A stretch of DNA of 64,000 nucleotides from Thauera carbonicopians (GCF_025699485.1 NZ_JANUXN010000004.1:1-64000), one strand, 5' to 3'. Positions 35,879-48,639 are shown, counted from the stretch's first letter. Translations and numbers: made by a program. The notes: generated by a model from the sequence alone, not told the origin.

Positions 35879-36697
35879 ATGCCCGAACTGCCCGAAGTCG
35901 AAACCACCTGCCGCGGCATCCGCCCCCATGTCGAAGGCTGCGAGCTGAGCGGGCTGCGCGTGCGCAATCCGCGGCTGCGCCTGCCGGTGCCGCCCGAACT
36001 CGCCGAACGGATCGTCGGCCGGACGCTGCAGGGCGTGTCGCGGCGGGCGAAGTACCTGTTGCTGGATTTCGGCCCCGGCACGGTGATCGTGCATCTGGGC
36101 ATGTCGGGCAGCCTGCGCCTGGTCGCCGCCGACGAAATGCCCGGCACGCACGACCATGTCGATTTCGTCTTCGGCGCGCAGGCCCTGCGGCTGCGTGATC
36201 CGCGCCGCTTCGGCATGGTGGTGTGGCAGGACGGAGCGCCCGAACGGCATCCGCTGCTGGCGCATCTGGGGCCGGAGCCGCTGGGCGAGCTTTTCGACGC
36301 GGCCTGGCTGTTCCGCGTCACGCGCGGCCTGCGGGCGCCGATCAAGCACGTGCTGATGGACAACCGCAAGCTGGTCGGCGTCGGCAACATCTACGCCTCG
36401 GAAAGCCTGTTCCGTGCCCGCATCCATCCGCTGGAGCCGGCCGGCACGCTGGGCCTGCGGCGCTGTGCGCGGCTGGTGCAGACGGTACGCGAGACGCTGA
36501 CCGACGCCATCGCCGCAGGCGGCAGCACCTTGCGCGACTTCGTCGGCGGCGACGGCCGGCCCGGCTATTTCCAGCAGCAGTACTTCGTTTATGGCCGCGC
36601 CGGCGAAGTCTGCCGGCAGTGCGGCGGCACGGTGCTCGGCATCGTCAGCGGCCAGCGGGCGACCTACTTCTGCCCGCGCTGCCAGCGCCGCCGCTGA
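35879..36697 (+). CDS. mutM: Formamidopyrimidine-DNA glycosylase
   Basis: Base-excision repair enzyme removing 8-oxoguanine and Fapy lesions, with AP lyase activity. 272 residues. N-terminal MPELPEVET supplies the catalytic Pro2 and Glu3; MDNRKLVGVGNIYASE is the helix-two-turn-helix; the C-terminal zinc finger is CRQCGG...CPRCQRR. It is divergent from the TPR gene and upstream of the dynamin-like gene. Confidence 0.98.
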   Translation: MPELPEVETTCRGIRPHVEGCELSGLRVRNPRLRLPVPPELAERIVGRTLQGVSRRAKYLLLDFGPGTVIVHLGMSGSLRLVAADEMPGTHDHVDFVFGAQALRLRDPRRFGMVVWQDGAPERHPLLAHLGPEPLGELFDAAWLFRVTRGLRAPIKHVLMDNRKLVGVGNIYASESLFRARIHPLEPAGTLGLRRCARLVQTVRETLTDAIAAGGSTLRDFVGGDGRPGYFQQQYFVYGRAGEVCRQCGGTVLGIVSGQRATYFCPRCQRRR

Positions 36698-36789
36698 GCC
36701 GGAGTGCGCATTTCTACATGGTCGCGCCTCGTCTTCGCCGCTATGCTGCGGATATTTCGCTTCGTGCCCTGAGTCCTGTGAGCGACCCG

Positions 36790-38763
36790 ATGACCGAATT
36801 GATCGACCAGTTTTCAGCCTATGCCGGCTGGCGTACCGCCGCCGCCGATTCCGTCGCGCGCCTGCGCGCGTGGCTGGCGCGCAACGAAGTCGGCGACGTC
36901 CAGAGCGACCTGCGCCTGCAATACCTGCTCGAGCGCCTGCGTGACGACAAGCTGACGGTGGCTTTCGTCGCCGAGTTCTCGCGCGGCAAGTCGGAGCTGA
37001 TCAATGCGATCTTCTTCGCCGACTACGGCGACCGCATCCTGCCTTCCAGCGCCGGACGCACGACGATGTGCCCGACGGAGCTGCAATGGCGCAAGGGTGC
37101 GCAGCCGGAGCTGCGCCTGCTGCCGATCCGCACGCGCGCCTGCCAGACCCCGGTCAGCGAACTTAAGCGCTATGCCGAGGAGTGGCAGACCGTGTCGCTG
37201 CAGAGCCTGGATGCCGGCAGCCTGCAGGCGGCGCTCGCCCGCGTCGGCGAAACCGAACGCGTGACGCAGGACGAAGCCGTCCGCCTCGGTTTCGCCGTCG
37301 ACGCCGGTGGCGACGACGGGCTGAAGCCGGGCGCGGACGGCCTGGTGGAGATTCCGAGCTGGCGCCATGCGGTGATCCAGTTTCCGCATCCGCTGCTCGA
37401 ACAAGGCCTGGTGGTGCTCGACACGCCGGGCCTGAACGCGATCGGCGCCGAACCCGAGCTGACCTTGTCGATGCTGCCGAGCGCGCATGCGGTGCTGTTC
37501 ATCCTCGCCGCCGACACCGGCGTCACCCAGAGCGATCTGACCGTGTGGCGCAGCTATGTGCAGGGCGGCAGCCAGCGTGGCCGCCTGGTGGTGCTGAACA
37601 AGATCGACGGCCTGTGGGACGGCCTGCGCGACGAGGCGCGGATCGACGCCGAGATCGCCCGCCAGGTGGACTCGGTCGCGGCGACGCTGGAGATCGACGC
37701 CGAGGCGGTGTTTCCGGTGTCGGCGCAGAAAGGGCTGGTGGCGCGGGTCACCGGCGATGCGCCGCTGCTCGCGCGCAGCCGCATGCCGGCGCTGGAGCAG
37801 GCGCTGACCGGCGGCCTGCTGCCCGCCAAGCAGGACATCGTGCGCGAGGACACGCTGGCCGAGACCGGCGAGGTGATGGCGCAGACGCGTGTGCTGCTCG
37901 AAGCCCGCCTGGCCGGCCTGCGCGAGCAGCTGCAGGAGCTGACCGACCTGCGCGGCAAGAACCAGAGCGTCATCGAGTACATGATGCGCAAGATCCGCAG
38001 CGAGAAGGACGACTTCGAGCAGGGGCTGCAGAAGTACTATGCCGTGCGTTCGGTGTTCTCCGAGCTCACCAACAGCCTGCTTGCCAACATCGGCATGGAT
38101 GCGCTGCGCGACCAGACTCGCCGCACGCGCGAGGCGATGCTGGAATCGACTTTCACCAAGGGTTTGCGCGACGCGATGGAAGGCTTCTTCCGCCACCTGC
38201 GCGAGAACCTGCTGCGCTCGACGGCAGAAATCGGCGAGATCTCCAGGATGCTCGACGCCATGTACAAGCGCTTCAGCGTCGAGCACGGGCTCAAGCTGAC
38301 GCCGCCCGAATCCTTCTCCACGCTGCGCTACGAGAAGGAGATCGACCGCCTGGAAGCGGCCTTCAACCGCCAGCTCAACACCACGCTGACGCTGGTGACG
38401 ACCGAGAAGCATGCGCTGACGCAGAAGTTCTTCGAGACGGTCGCGGTGCAGGCCCGGCGCACTTTCGAAGTCGCCAACCGCGACGTCGAGCAGTGGCTGC
38501 GCGCGGTGATGTCGCCGCTGGAGACCCAGGTGCGCGAATACCAGATCCAGCTCAAGCGCCGGCTCGAAAGCGTCAAGCGCATCCACCAGGCGACGGACAC
38601 GCTGGAAGACCGGGTCGAGGAACTGAAGCAGGGCGAGGACAACGTGCTGGTGATGCTGGTGCAGCTCGATGCCCTGCAGCAGGAAATCGCCGAAACCCTC
38701 GGGCCGCTGGCGCGGGGCGAGCGGGAAAGCGGGCGCGGCGCCGAAGTGCGCGCGGCGGCCTGA
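36790..38763 (+). CDS. Bacterial dynamin-family GTPase
   Basis: 657-residue dynamin-like protein. G1 is AEFSRGKS (61-68) with Ala in place of the first P-loop Gly; G3 is DTPG from D211; G4 is NKID from N270. The C-terminal ~350 residues are long amphipathic helices (stalk-like). No transmembrane segment is obvious, so it is probably peripheral on the membrane. ATG 36790 is used; an in-frame GTG at 36778 is possible. Role (membrane remodelling or stress protection) is inferred from the superfamily. Confidence 0.88.
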   Translation: MTELIDQFSAYAGWRTAAADSVARLRAWLARNEVGDVQSDLRLQYLLERLRDDKLTVAFVAEFSRGKSELINAIFFADYGDRILPSSAGRTTMCPTELQWRKGAQPELRLLPIRTRACQTPVSELKRYAEEWQTVSLQSLDAGSLQAALARVGETERVTQDEAVRLGFAVDAGGDDGLKPGADGLVEIPSWRHAVIQFPHPLLEQGLVVLDTPGLNAIGAEPELTLSMLPSAHAVLFILAADTGVTQSDLTVWRSYVQGGSQRGRLVVLNKIDGLWDGLRDEARIDAEIARQVDSVAATLEIDAEAVFPVSAQKGLVARVTGDAPLLARSRMPALEQALTGGLLPAKQDIVREDTLAETGEVMAQTRVLLEARLAGLREQLQELTDLRGKNQSVIEYMMRKIRSEKDDFEQGLQKYYAVRSVFSELTNSLLANIGMDALRDQTRRTREAMLESTFTKGLRDAMEGFFRHLRENLLRSTAEIGEISRMLDAMYKRFSVEHGLKLTPPESFSTLRYEKEIDRLEAAFNRQLNTTLTLVTTEKHALTQKFFETVAVQARRTFEVANRDVEQWLRAVMSPLETQVREYQIQLKRRLESVKRIHQATDTLEDRVEELKQGEDNVLVMLVQLDALQQEIAETLGPLARGERESGRGAEVRAAA

Positions 38764-38773
38764 GCCCGAATGC

Positions 38774-38812
38774 ACGAAGCCGCCCGCTGCATCGCGCAGC
38801 GGGCGGCTTCGT
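38774..38812. terminator. Bidirectional terminator between the dynamin-like and ferredoxin genes
   Basis: Perfect 17-bp stem (38774-38790 with 38796-38812; arms begin ACGAAGCCGCCC and GCAGCGGGCGGC), 5-nt loop. It lies 11 bp past the dynamin stop and 21 bp past the ferredoxin stop. No long T-run, but the stem is very stable. Confidence 0.75.
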
Positions 38813-38833
38813 CGCTTCAGCGCAGGCGGCTGC

Positions 38834-41499
<2,666 letters not shown>

Positions 41500-41529
41500 G
41501 TCAGGGATTCCGTCGGTTGGCGGAAGCGA

Positions 41530-42921
41530 TCAGTGATGCGCCGGCGCGAGCGGCGAGCGCGGCTGCCGGGGAGCCTGCGTCTCGAGCGGCTGAGGGTCGA
41601 GGCGGGCGACGTTCAGGCTGTCGTCGCTGAAGTAGCGCTGTGCCACGCGGCGGACTTCCTCGGCGGTGACGCTGCGCAGGCCTTCGAGCAGCAGCTCTTC
41701 GTCGCGCCACGACAGGCCGGCCGACTCCATGTAGCCGATTTCCATCGCCTGTCCCATCAGCGAGTCGCGCTTGTAGACCCGGCTGGCCACGGCCTGGGTC
41801 TTGACCCGGGCAAGCTCGGCCTCGCTCACGCCTTCGTCGCGGATGCGCTGCAGTTCGGCGCGCAGGGCGGCTTCGAGCTCGTCGACCGAGTGGCCGGGAG
41901 CCGGTACGCCGTCGAGGTAGAACAGCGCCGGGCCGCGGCCGCTGCCGTCGTAGCCGGCGCCGGCGGACAGCGCCAGGCCGCTGTCGCGCACCAGCCTGCG
42001 GGTCAGGCGGGCGCCGTCGTAGCCGTCGAGCACGGCCGACAGCACCTGCAGCGCGTAGGCGTCGCGATCTCGTGCCGGGTCGCGCATGGCTGGCACGTGC
42101 CAGGCCATGCTCAGGTAGGGCAGTTCGGCCGGCGCCTTCACCACCGCCTGGCGCGGCCCCTGCTGGACGGGTTCGGCGGAGATGCGGCGGGCGGGCAGCG
42201 GGCGTGCGGAGATCGGGCCGTAGTAGCGTTCGGCGTCGCGGAACACGCGGCGGTGGTCGACGTCGCCCACCACCACCAGGTAGGCATTGGCCGGTGTATA
42301 CCAGCGGCGATACCACTCGCGGGCATCCTCGGGCTGCATCGCCTCCAGGTCGGGCATCCAGCCGATCACCGGGCGGCGGTAGGGATGGGCCTTGAAGGCG
42401 GTGGCCATCAACTGTTCGTAGACCAGCGCCCGCGGCTGGTCGTCGGTGCGCAGGCGGCGCTCTTCCTTGACCACTTCGAGCTCGCGGCGGAAGGCGTCGT
42501 CGTCCAGCACCAGGTGCTGCATGCGGTCGGCTTCGAGCGCCATCATCTCGCTCAGCCGGTCCGGCGGCACCTGCTGGAAATAGGCGGTGTAGTCCTTGCC
42601 GGTGAAGGCGTTGTCGCGCCCGCCGACGGCGGCCACCCGCTTGTTGAACTCGCCGGGGCCGACGTTCCTGGTGCCCTTGAACATCATGTGCTCAAGCACG
42701 TGGGCGACGCCGGACACGCCTTCGGGTTCGTCCATCGAGCCGCTGCGGTACCACACCATATGCACCGCCGACGGCGCGCGGCGGTCTTCCTTGACGATGA
42801 CCTTCATGCCGTTGGTGAGCGTGGTCTCGAAGGGATTGGCAAGCGCGCCCGAAGGCGTGAGCAGCGGCGCGGCGGCGATGCCGCCGATGACCAGGGCGCG
42901 GGCAAACGTGTGGAGAAACAT
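41530..42921 (-). CDS. M16-family zinc peptidase
   Basis: Periplasmic metalloprotease of 463 residues. A signal peptide (ending SGALANP) is followed by the inverted zinc motif HVLEH in GVSGVAHVLEHMMFKGT, with the distal Glu in the ALEADRMQHLVL region. ATG at 42921 is chosen (AGGA upstream); the ATG at 42936 has no ribosome site. It is 30 bp upstream of its inactive homologue. It is divergent from ftsY, the usual arrangement. Confidence 0.93.
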   Translation of the reverse strand: MFLHTFARALVIGGIAAAPLLTPSGALANPFETTLTNGMKVIVKEDRRAPSAVHMVWYRSGSMDEPEGVSGVAHVLEHMMFKGTRNVGPGEFNKRVAAVGGRDNAFTGKDYTAYFQQVPPDRLSEMMALEADRMQHLVLDDDAFRRELEVVKEERRLRTDDQPRALVYEQLMATAFKAHPYRRPVIGWMPDLEAMQPEDAREWYRRWYTPANAYLVVVGDVDHRRVFRDAERYYGPISARPLPARRISAEPVQQGPRQAVVKAPAELPYLSMAWHVPAMRDPARDRDAYALQVLSAVLDGYDGARLTRRLVRDSGLALSAGAGYDGSGRGPALFYLDGVPAPGHSVDELEAALRAELQRIRDEGVSEAELARVKTQAVASRVYKRDSLMGQAMEIGYMESAGLSWRDEELLLEGLRSVTAEEVRRVAQRYFSDDSLNVARLDPQPLETQAPRQPRSPLAPAHH

Positions 42922-43085
42922 GGGGATGTCCTGCATCTGTTAGAATTCGCGGCGCTCCGCCGGGCCGGGCGCGCAGTACGCACCGGCCGGACGGGGAGCC
43001 GCATCTTAACGTGATCGGTTGCGGGTGCCCACGGCTGGCGTGGGGCGCCGCCGACGCGAAACGTTCCCTCTGACCCGAGCGTGTA

Positions 43086-44480
43086 ATGTTTGGTTTCCTG
43101 AAGAAGAAGTTCGGCAAGACCGGGCAAACCGAAGCCGGTCAGCCGCCGGCCGAGGACCTTGCCGAACAGGTATCGGCCGATGCAGTCCCCGATGTCGTGC
43201 CCGGAGCGGAGCAAGAAGCTGCCGCTCGGCAACTGCCCGCCGAGCGCCTCGATACGCCTGCCGAGCCGCGGGTGGATGAGGCGGCCGCGCCGCTCACCGA
43301 GTCCGCGCCTGTCGTCGAAACCCGGCCCGAAGTCACGGCTGAAGCCGTAGCCGAGCCCGCAATCCTGCCGCCGGTCGCCGAAGTGGCCGAGCCTGCCGCT
43401 GCCGTCGAAGAGCCCGTGGCCGCCATCGAGCCCGAGCCGGTGGATATGCCGGCCACCGTCGAAGAAATCGCCGAGCCAGCCGTGCCCGCCGATGAGCCTG
43501 ATGCTCCGGCCGTTGCCGGAGCACCGGCCAGGCGCTCCTGGACCGACCGCCTCAAGGCCGGCCTGGCCCGCACCCGGCAGCAACTGGGCGGCGGCCTGGC
43601 GAGCCTGTTCGGCCGCCGCAAGATCGACGAAGAGCTGCTCGAAGAGCTCGAATCGACGCTGCTGATGGCCGATTGCGGTGTCGAGGCCACCCAGCACCTG
43701 ATCGACGACCTGCGCCTGCGCTGGAAGCGCGACCGGCTGGAAACCGCCGATCAGTTGCAGAAGGCGCTGGCCGACGGCCTGCAGGCTATCGTCGCGCCGC
43801 TCGAAGAGCCGCTCGACGCCGGCACCCACAAGCCTTTCGTGATCATGATCGCGGGCGTCAACGGCGCCGGCAAGACGACTTCGATCGGCAAGCTGGCCAA
43901 GCATTTCCAGGCCCAGGGCAAGAGCGTGCTGCTGGCCGCCGGCGACACTTTCCGTGCCGCGGCGCGCGAGCAGTTGATGACCTGGGGTGAGCGCAACAAG
44001 GTCACCGTGGTGGCGCAGGACGGCGGCGATGCCGCGGCGGTGATCTTCGACGCGATCAACGCCGCGCGCGCGCGCAACATCGACATCGTGCTGGCCGATA
44101 CCGCCGGCCGGCTGCCGACCCAGCTCCACTTGATGGAAGAGATCGCCAAGGTCAAGCGCGTCATCGCCAAGGCCGACCCGAGCGGTCCGCACGAGGTGCT
44201 GCTGGTGCTCGACGCCAATATCGGCCAGAACGCGCTGGCCCAGGTCAAGGCCTTCGACAAGGCGATCGGCGTCACCGGCCTGGTCGTGACCAAGCTCGAC
44301 GGCACCGCCAAGGGCGGCGTGCTGGCGGCGATCGCCCGCCAGTGCCCGAAACCCTTGCGCTTCATCGGCGTCGGCGAAGGCATCGACGACCTGCAGCCGT
44401 TCAAGGCGCGCGAATTCGTCGACGCGCTGTTCGAGCCTGTCGCGGGCACTGTGCGGAACGGAGAAGGCGAACGTTCATGA
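43086..44480 (+). CDS. ftsY: Signal recognition particle receptor FtsY
   Basis: Membrane-associated SRP GTPase for co-translational targeting, 464 residues. The N-terminal ~150 residues are acidic, Pro/Ala/Glu-rich (A domain, variable). They are followed by the NG domain: GVNGAGKTTSIGKLAK, DTFRAAAREQL, DTAGRLPT, TKLDGTAKGG. The stop overlaps the ftsE ATG (ATGA), giving ftsY-ftsE-ftsX. Confidence 0.98.
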   Translation: MFGFLKKKFGKTGQTEAGQPPAEDLAEQVSADAVPDVVPGAEQEAAARQLPAERLDTPAEPRVDEAAAPLTESAPVVETRPEVTAEAVAEPAILPPVAEVAEPAAAVEEPVAAIEPEPVDMPATVEEIAEPAVPADEPDAPAVAGAPARRSWTDRLKAGLARTRQQLGGGLASLFGRRKIDEELLEELESTLLMADCGVEATQHLIDDLRLRWKRDRLETADQLQKALADGLQAIVAPLEEPLDAGTHKPFVIMIAGVNGAGKTTSIGKLAKHFQAQGKSVLLAAGDTFRAAAREQLMTWGERNKVTVVAQDGGDAAAVIFDAINAARARNIDIVLADTAGRLPTQLHLMEEIAKVKRVIAKADPSGPHEVLLVLDANIGQNALAQVKAFDKAIGVTGLVVTKLDGTAKGGVLAAIARQCPKPLRFIGVGEGIDDLQPFKAREFVDALFEPVAGTVRNGEGERS

Positions 44481-45172
44481 TCGTCTTCGAGGACGTGGCC
44501 AAACGCTATGCGGGCGGCTACACGGCGCTGGCCGGCGTCGACTTTGCGATTCGCCATGGCGAGCTGGTCGTGCTGTCCGGCCATTCCGGCGCCGGCAAGA
44601 GCACGCTGCTGAAGCTGATCCCGGTCATCGAGCGGCCGAGCGCCGGCCGCGTGCTGATCAACGGCCAGGACGTGTCGCATCTGCCGAAGGCGGCGATTCC
44701 CTACCTGCGCCGCAACCTCGGCCTGGTGCTGCAGGAAAGCCGGCTGCTGTTCGACCGCAGTGTGTTCGACAACGTGATGCTGCCGCTGGTGATCACCGGC
44801 CATCCGCCGCGCGACGCCGCCAAGCGGGTGGCCGCCGCGCTCGACCGCGTCGGCTTGAACGGGCGCGGCAAGGAAGTGCCGGCAGGGCTGTCGGGCGGCG
44901 AGCAGCAGCGGGTGGCGATCGCGCGCGCGATCGTCAACAGGCCGTCCATCCTGATCGCCGACGAACCCACCGCCCACCTCGACCCGGCCTATGCGGCGGA
45001 CATCGCCGAGCTGTTCCTGTCCTTCAACGAGGCGGGCGTCACGGTGCTGGTCAGCACCCACGACGCCTCGCTGTTCGCTGCCAGCCAGCCGCGCCGGCTG
45101 GTGCTGGAGAAGGGCATGCTGAGCGAGGACAACCGCCCAATCGGCAGCACTGCGGATGAGGTGTTCGCATGA
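44477..45172 (+). CDS. ftsE: Cell-division ABC transporter ATPase FtsE
   Basis: 231-residue ATPase that with FtsX controls periplasmic amidases during septation. Walker A GHSGAGKST, signature LSGGEQQR, Walker B ILIADEPTAHLD. Coupled by ATGA overlaps to ftsY upstream and ftsX downstream. Confidence 0.97.
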   Translation: MIVFEDVAKRYAGGYTALAGVDFAIRHGELVVLSGHSGAGKSTLLKLIPVIERPSAGRVLINGQDVSHLPKAAIPYLRRNLGLVLQESRLLFDRSVFDNVMLPLVITGHPPRDAAKRVAAALDRVGLNGRGKEVPAGLSGGEQQRVAIARAIVNRPSILIADEPTAHLDPAYAADIAELFLSFNEAGVTVLVSTHDASLFAASQPRRLVLEKGMLSEDNRPIGSTADEVFA

Positions 45173-46065
45173 GCCACTGGCTGTATCTGCATGTGCGGGC
45201 GATCGCCGATGCGCTGCGCCGCCTGTTCGGCCAGCCGGTCGGCACCCTGCTGTCGGCGCTGGTGGTCGGGATCGCGCTGTCGCTGCCCGGCGGCGGCTAC
45301 CTGCTGCTGGACAACGTCGCCTCGCTGGCGCGCGGCGTGTCGGGCACGCCGGAAATCAGCGTCTTCCTCGACACCCAGGCGCAAAAGGCCGACACCGAGG
45401 CGATCGAGGCCAGGCTCAAGGCCATGCCGGCGCTGGCCAGCTATCGCTTCGTCGCTCGCGACGAAGCGCTCGGCCAGCTCACCGCCAGCGGCCTGGGCGA
45501 CGTGCTGGCCGGGCTGGGCGACAATCCGCTGCCCGATGCCTTCGTGCTGACGCCGCAGGGCGAGGACCCCGAACTGTTCGAGCAGATGGCGGCGGACATC
45601 GGCAACTGGCCCAAGGTGGCCCATGTGCAGCTCGACTCGGCCTGGGTCGCGCGCCTGCATGCCTTGCTGGAGCTGGGGCGCTCCGCAGTGCTGATGCTGG
45701 CCGGGCTGCTCGGCTTCGCCCTCGTCATCGTCACTTTCAACACCATCCGCCTGCAGATCCTGACCCAGCGCCAGGAAATCGAAGTGAGCCGCCTGCTTGG
45801 CGCCACCGACCCCTTCATCCGCCGGCCCTTCTACTGGTTCGGCGGGCTGCAGGGTGCGCTCGGCGGCCTGGTCGCGCTCGGCACGGTGTGGCTCGGCGTG
45901 CAGGCGCTGGGGCAGCCGGTAGCGCGGCTGGCACAGACCTACGGCGCGGTGTTCCAGCTCGGCGGCCCGGATTGGCGCGCGTCGCTGGCGATCGTCGCCT
46001 TCGCGGCTTTCCTCGGCTGGCTGGGCGCGGTCATTTCAGTGCGCCGGCATCTCGCCAGCACTTGA
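45169..46065 (+). CDS. ftsX: Cell-division permease-like protein FtsX
   Basis: 298-residue membrane protein with four hydrophobic helices, a periplasmic domain after the first (EISVFLDTQAQKADTEAIEARL), and the cytoplasmic-loop motif RQEIEVSRLLGATDPFIRRPF typical of FtsX. Last gene of the ftsYEX cluster. Confidence 0.96.
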   Translation: MSHWLYLHVRAIADALRRLFGQPVGTLLSALVVGIALSLPGGGYLLLDNVASLARGVSGTPEISVFLDTQAQKADTEAIEARLKAMPALASYRFVARDEALGQLTASGLGDVLAGLGDNPLPDAFVLTPQGEDPELFEQMAADIGNWPKVAHVQLDSAWVARLHALLELGRSAVLMLAGLLGFALVIVTFNTIRLQILTQRQEIEVSRLLGATDPFIRRPFYWFGGLQGALGGLVALGTVWLGVQALGQPVARLAQTYGAVFQLGGPDWRASLAIVAFAAFLGWLGAVISVRRHLAST

Positions 46066-46170
46066 TTTTCCGGGCTTCGCTCCCAGTTCGATGGGATCGC
46101 CGGTCTTGCCGCAACATGCTTGCTGTATGCTGGCGAGCGATTGGAGATGACCATTCATGAGGGGCTTGTC

Positions 46171-46205
46171 GATAGCGAGATTGAATCGCCCGTATCTCGA
46201 TTATC
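46171..46205 (+). promoter_or_regulatory. Candidate OxyR-type site upstream of ahpC
   Basis: Imperfect inverted repeat GATAGCGAGAT (46171-46181) / ATCTCGATTATC (46194-46205, one extra base), with ATAG/TATC half-site character, about 90 bp before ahpC. OxyR sites are composed of spaced ATAG/CTAT tetrads, so the match is suggestive only. Confidence 0.35.
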
Positions 46206-46292
46206 AATTAGAGCAATTCATCGAACCGGTCTAAACTTCGCTCCATCAGTTCAACACCCCCGTTTCATCAACCCCCCGCTGGAGGACGTCAG

Positions 46293-46856
46293 ATGTCGCT
46301 GATCAACACCGAAGTCAAGCCTTTCAAAGCCCAAGCCTACAAGAACGGCAAGTTCATCGAAGTCACCGACGCCGACCTGAAGGGCAAGTGGTCCGTGCTG
46401 ATCTTCATGCCGGCCGCCTTCACCTTCAACTGCCCGACCGAAATCGAAGACGCCGCCGAGCACTACGGCGAGTTCCAGAAGGCCGGTGCCGAAGTCTACA
46501 TCGTCACCACCGACACCCACTTCTCGCACAAGGTGTGGCACGAAACCTCGCAGGCCGTCGGCAAGGCCCAGTTCGCCCTGGTCGGTGACCCGACCCACCA
46601 ACTGACCAACGCCTTCGACGTGCATATCGCGGAAGAAGGCCTGGCCCTGCGCGGTACCTTCATCGTCAACCCGGAAGGCATCATCAAGACGATGGAAGTT
46701 CACGACAACGCCATCGCCCGTGACGTCACCGAAACCGTGCGCAAGCTGAAGGCCGCCCAATACGTCGCCGCTCACCCGAACGAAGTGTGCCCGGCGAAGT
46801 GGAAGGAAGGCGAAAAGACGCTGGCTCCGTCGATCGACCTGGTCGGCAAGATCTGA
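46293..46856 (+). CDS. ahpC: Peroxiredoxin AhpC
   Basis: Typical 2-Cys peroxiredoxin reducing H2O2 and organic peroxides, 187 residues. Peroxidatic C47 is in FNCPTE and resolving C166 in EVCPAKW, positions equivalent to enterobacterial AhpC. GGAGG precedes the ATG. It is followed after 128 bp by ahpF, its reductase. Confidence 0.98.
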   Translation: MSLINTEVKPFKAQAYKNGKFIEVTDADLKGKWSVLIFMPAAFTFNCPTEIEDAAEHYGEFQKAGAEVYIVTTDTHFSHKVWHETSQAVGKAQFALVGDPTHQLTNAFDVHIAEEGLALRGTFIVNPEGIIKTMEVHDNAIARDVTETVRKLKAAQYVAAHPNEVCPAKWKEGEKTLAPSIDLVGKI

Positions 46857-46984
46857 GTCCATCGCCGCACCGTCCGGGCCCATCCGGCCCGGGCTGCCCG
46901 CTCCACAGCCGGCCGAGTGCCGGCTGTGTCGTATCAGGATTGCCGTAAACAGCGGCGACCGTACTTTTGAAGGAAGAAGCCATC

Positions 46985-48553
46985 ATGCTGGACGCCAACA
47001 TCAAGACTCAACTGAAAGCCTATCTGGAACGGGTGACGCAGCCGATCGAGATCGTGGCGTCGCTGGACGATGGTCCGAAGTCGCACGAAATGCAGGAGCT
47101 GCTCCGCGACGTCGCCGAGCAGTCCAACCTGATTACGCTGATCGAACGCCGCGACGGCGACGAGCGCAAGCCGTCCTTCTCGGTCGGCCCCAAGGGCGGC
47201 GAGGCGCGCGTGCGTTTCGCCGGCCTGCCGATGGGCCATGAATTCACCTCGCTGATCCTCGCTCTGCTGCAGGCCGGCGGCTATCCGCCCAAGGTCGAGG
47301 CCGAGGTGATCGAGCAGATCAAGAGCCTCGAAGGTGACTTCGAGTTCGTCACCTACATCTCGCTGTCCTGCCATAACTGCCCCGACGTGGTGCAGGCGCT
47401 GAACCTGATGGCGGTCCTGAATCCCAACGTCCGCCACACCATGGTCGATGGCGGCGTGTTCCAGCAGGAAGTCGAGGAACGCCAGATCATGGCGGTGCCG
47501 ACGGTCTATCTGAACGGCGAGGAATTCGGCGCCGGCCGCATGGAGCTGGGCGAGATCCTCGCCAAGGTCGACACCGGCGCTGCGGCACGCGACGCCAAGA
47601 AGCTGTCGGCCAAGGAAGCCTTCGACGTGCTGATCGTCGGCGGCGGCCCGGCTGGTGCCGCGGCGGCGATCTATGCCGCGCGCAAGGGCATCCGCACCGG
47701 CATCGTCGCCGAGCGCTTCGGCGGCCAGGTGATGGACACGCTGGCGATCGAGAACTTCATCTCGGTGAAGGAAACCGAAGGGCCGAAGCTGGTGATGGCG
47801 CTCGAAGAGCACGTCAAGCAGTACGAGGTCGACGTCATGAACCTGCAGCGCGCGGCCAAGCTGGTGCCGGGCAGCGCGGACGGCGCCACGCTGGCCGAAG
47901 TGCAGCTGGAGAACGGCGCCTCGCTGAAGGCGAAGACGGTGATCCTCGCCACCGGCGCACGCTGGCGCGAAATGAACGTGCCCGGCGAGCAGGAGTTCCG
48001 CGGCAAGGGCGTGGCCTATTGCCCGCACTGCGACGGCCCGCTGTTCAAGGGCAAGCGCGTGGCGGTGATCGGCGGCGGCAACTCGGGCGTCGAGGCGGCG
48101 ATCGACCTCGCCGGCATCGTCAGCCACGTCACGCTGCTGGAGTTCGCCGACGAGCTGCGTGCCGACGCGGTGCTGCAGCGGAAGCTCTACAGCCTGGCCA
48201 ACGTCACCGTGATCAAGAGCGCGTTGACCACCGAAGTCACCGGCAGCGAGAAGGTGAACGGCCTGGTGTATACCGACCGCAAGACCGGCGAGCCGCACCG
48301 CATCGAACTGGAAGGCATCTTCGTCCAGATCGGCCTGCTGCCCAACACCGACTTCCTGAAGGACACGATCGAGCTGAGCCGCTTCGGCGAGATCGTCGTC
48401 GATCCGAAGTGCCAGACTTCGGTGCCGGGCGTGTTCGCCGCCGGTGACTGCACCACGGTGCCGTACAAGCAGATCGTCATCGCCATGGGCGAAGGCTCCA
48501 AGGCGGCGCTGTCGGCCTTCGACCACCTGATCCGGACCAGCGCACCGGCCTGA
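46985..48553 (+). CDS. ahpF: Alkyl hydroperoxide reductase flavoprotein AhpF
   Basis: 522-residue FAD/NADH disulfide reductase that regenerates AhpC. The N-terminal tandem thioredoxin-fold domain has the CHNC active site; the C-terminal thioredoxin-reductase domain has [10 protein letters not shown] (FAD), the CPHC redox pair in YCPHCDGP and [10 protein letters not shown] (NADH). ATG 46985 is used, with GGAAG upstream; an earlier in-frame ATG (46967) adds six residues. Confidence 0.97.
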   Translation: MLDANIKTQLKAYLERVTQPIEIVASLDDGPKSHEMQELLRDVAEQSNLITLIERRDGDERKPSFSVGPKGGEARVRFAGLPMGHEFTSLILALLQAGGYPPKVEAEVIEQIKSLEGDFEFVTYISLSCHNCPDVVQALNLMAVLNPNVRHTMVDGGVFQQEVEERQIMAVPTVYLNGEEFGAGRMELGEILAKVDTGAAARDAKKLSAKEAFDVLIVGGGPAGAAAAIYAARKGIRTGIVAERFGGQVMDTLAIENFISVKETEGPKLVMALEEHVKQYEVDVMNLQRAAKLVPGSADGATLAEVQLENGASLKAKTVILATGARWREMNVPGEQEFRGKGVAYCPHCDGPLFKGKRVAVIGGGNSGVEAAIDLAGIVSHVTLLEFADELRADAVLQRKLYSLANVTVIKSALTTEVTGSEKVNGLVYTDRKTGEPHRIELEGIFVQIGLLPNTDFLKDTIELSRFGEIVVDPKCQTSVPGVFAAGDCTTVPYKQIVIAMGEGSKAALSAFDHLIRTSAPA

Positions 48554-48574
48554 TCCGCCGCCGCACTGTCGTAG

Positions 48575-48601
48575 AATGCCCCGCCTGCTGCGGGGCATTT
48601 T
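48575..48601 (+). terminator. Intrinsic terminator after ahpF
   Basis: Perfect 10-bp stem AATGCCCCGC (48575-48584) / GCGGGGCATT (48590-48599), 5-nt loop, followed by TTCGCTTT. It lies 21 bp after the ahpF stop and ends the ahpCF unit before the ABC exporter gene. Confidence 0.8.
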
Positions 48602-48639
48602 CGCTTTCCGGCGCCGCCCCTTTCTGACGGAGAATTCCC

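Noticed and set aside
46066-46302. 60-codon plus-strand frame after ftsX
   Set aside because: Overlaps the ahpC promoter region and the ahpC start; no ribosome site or homology.
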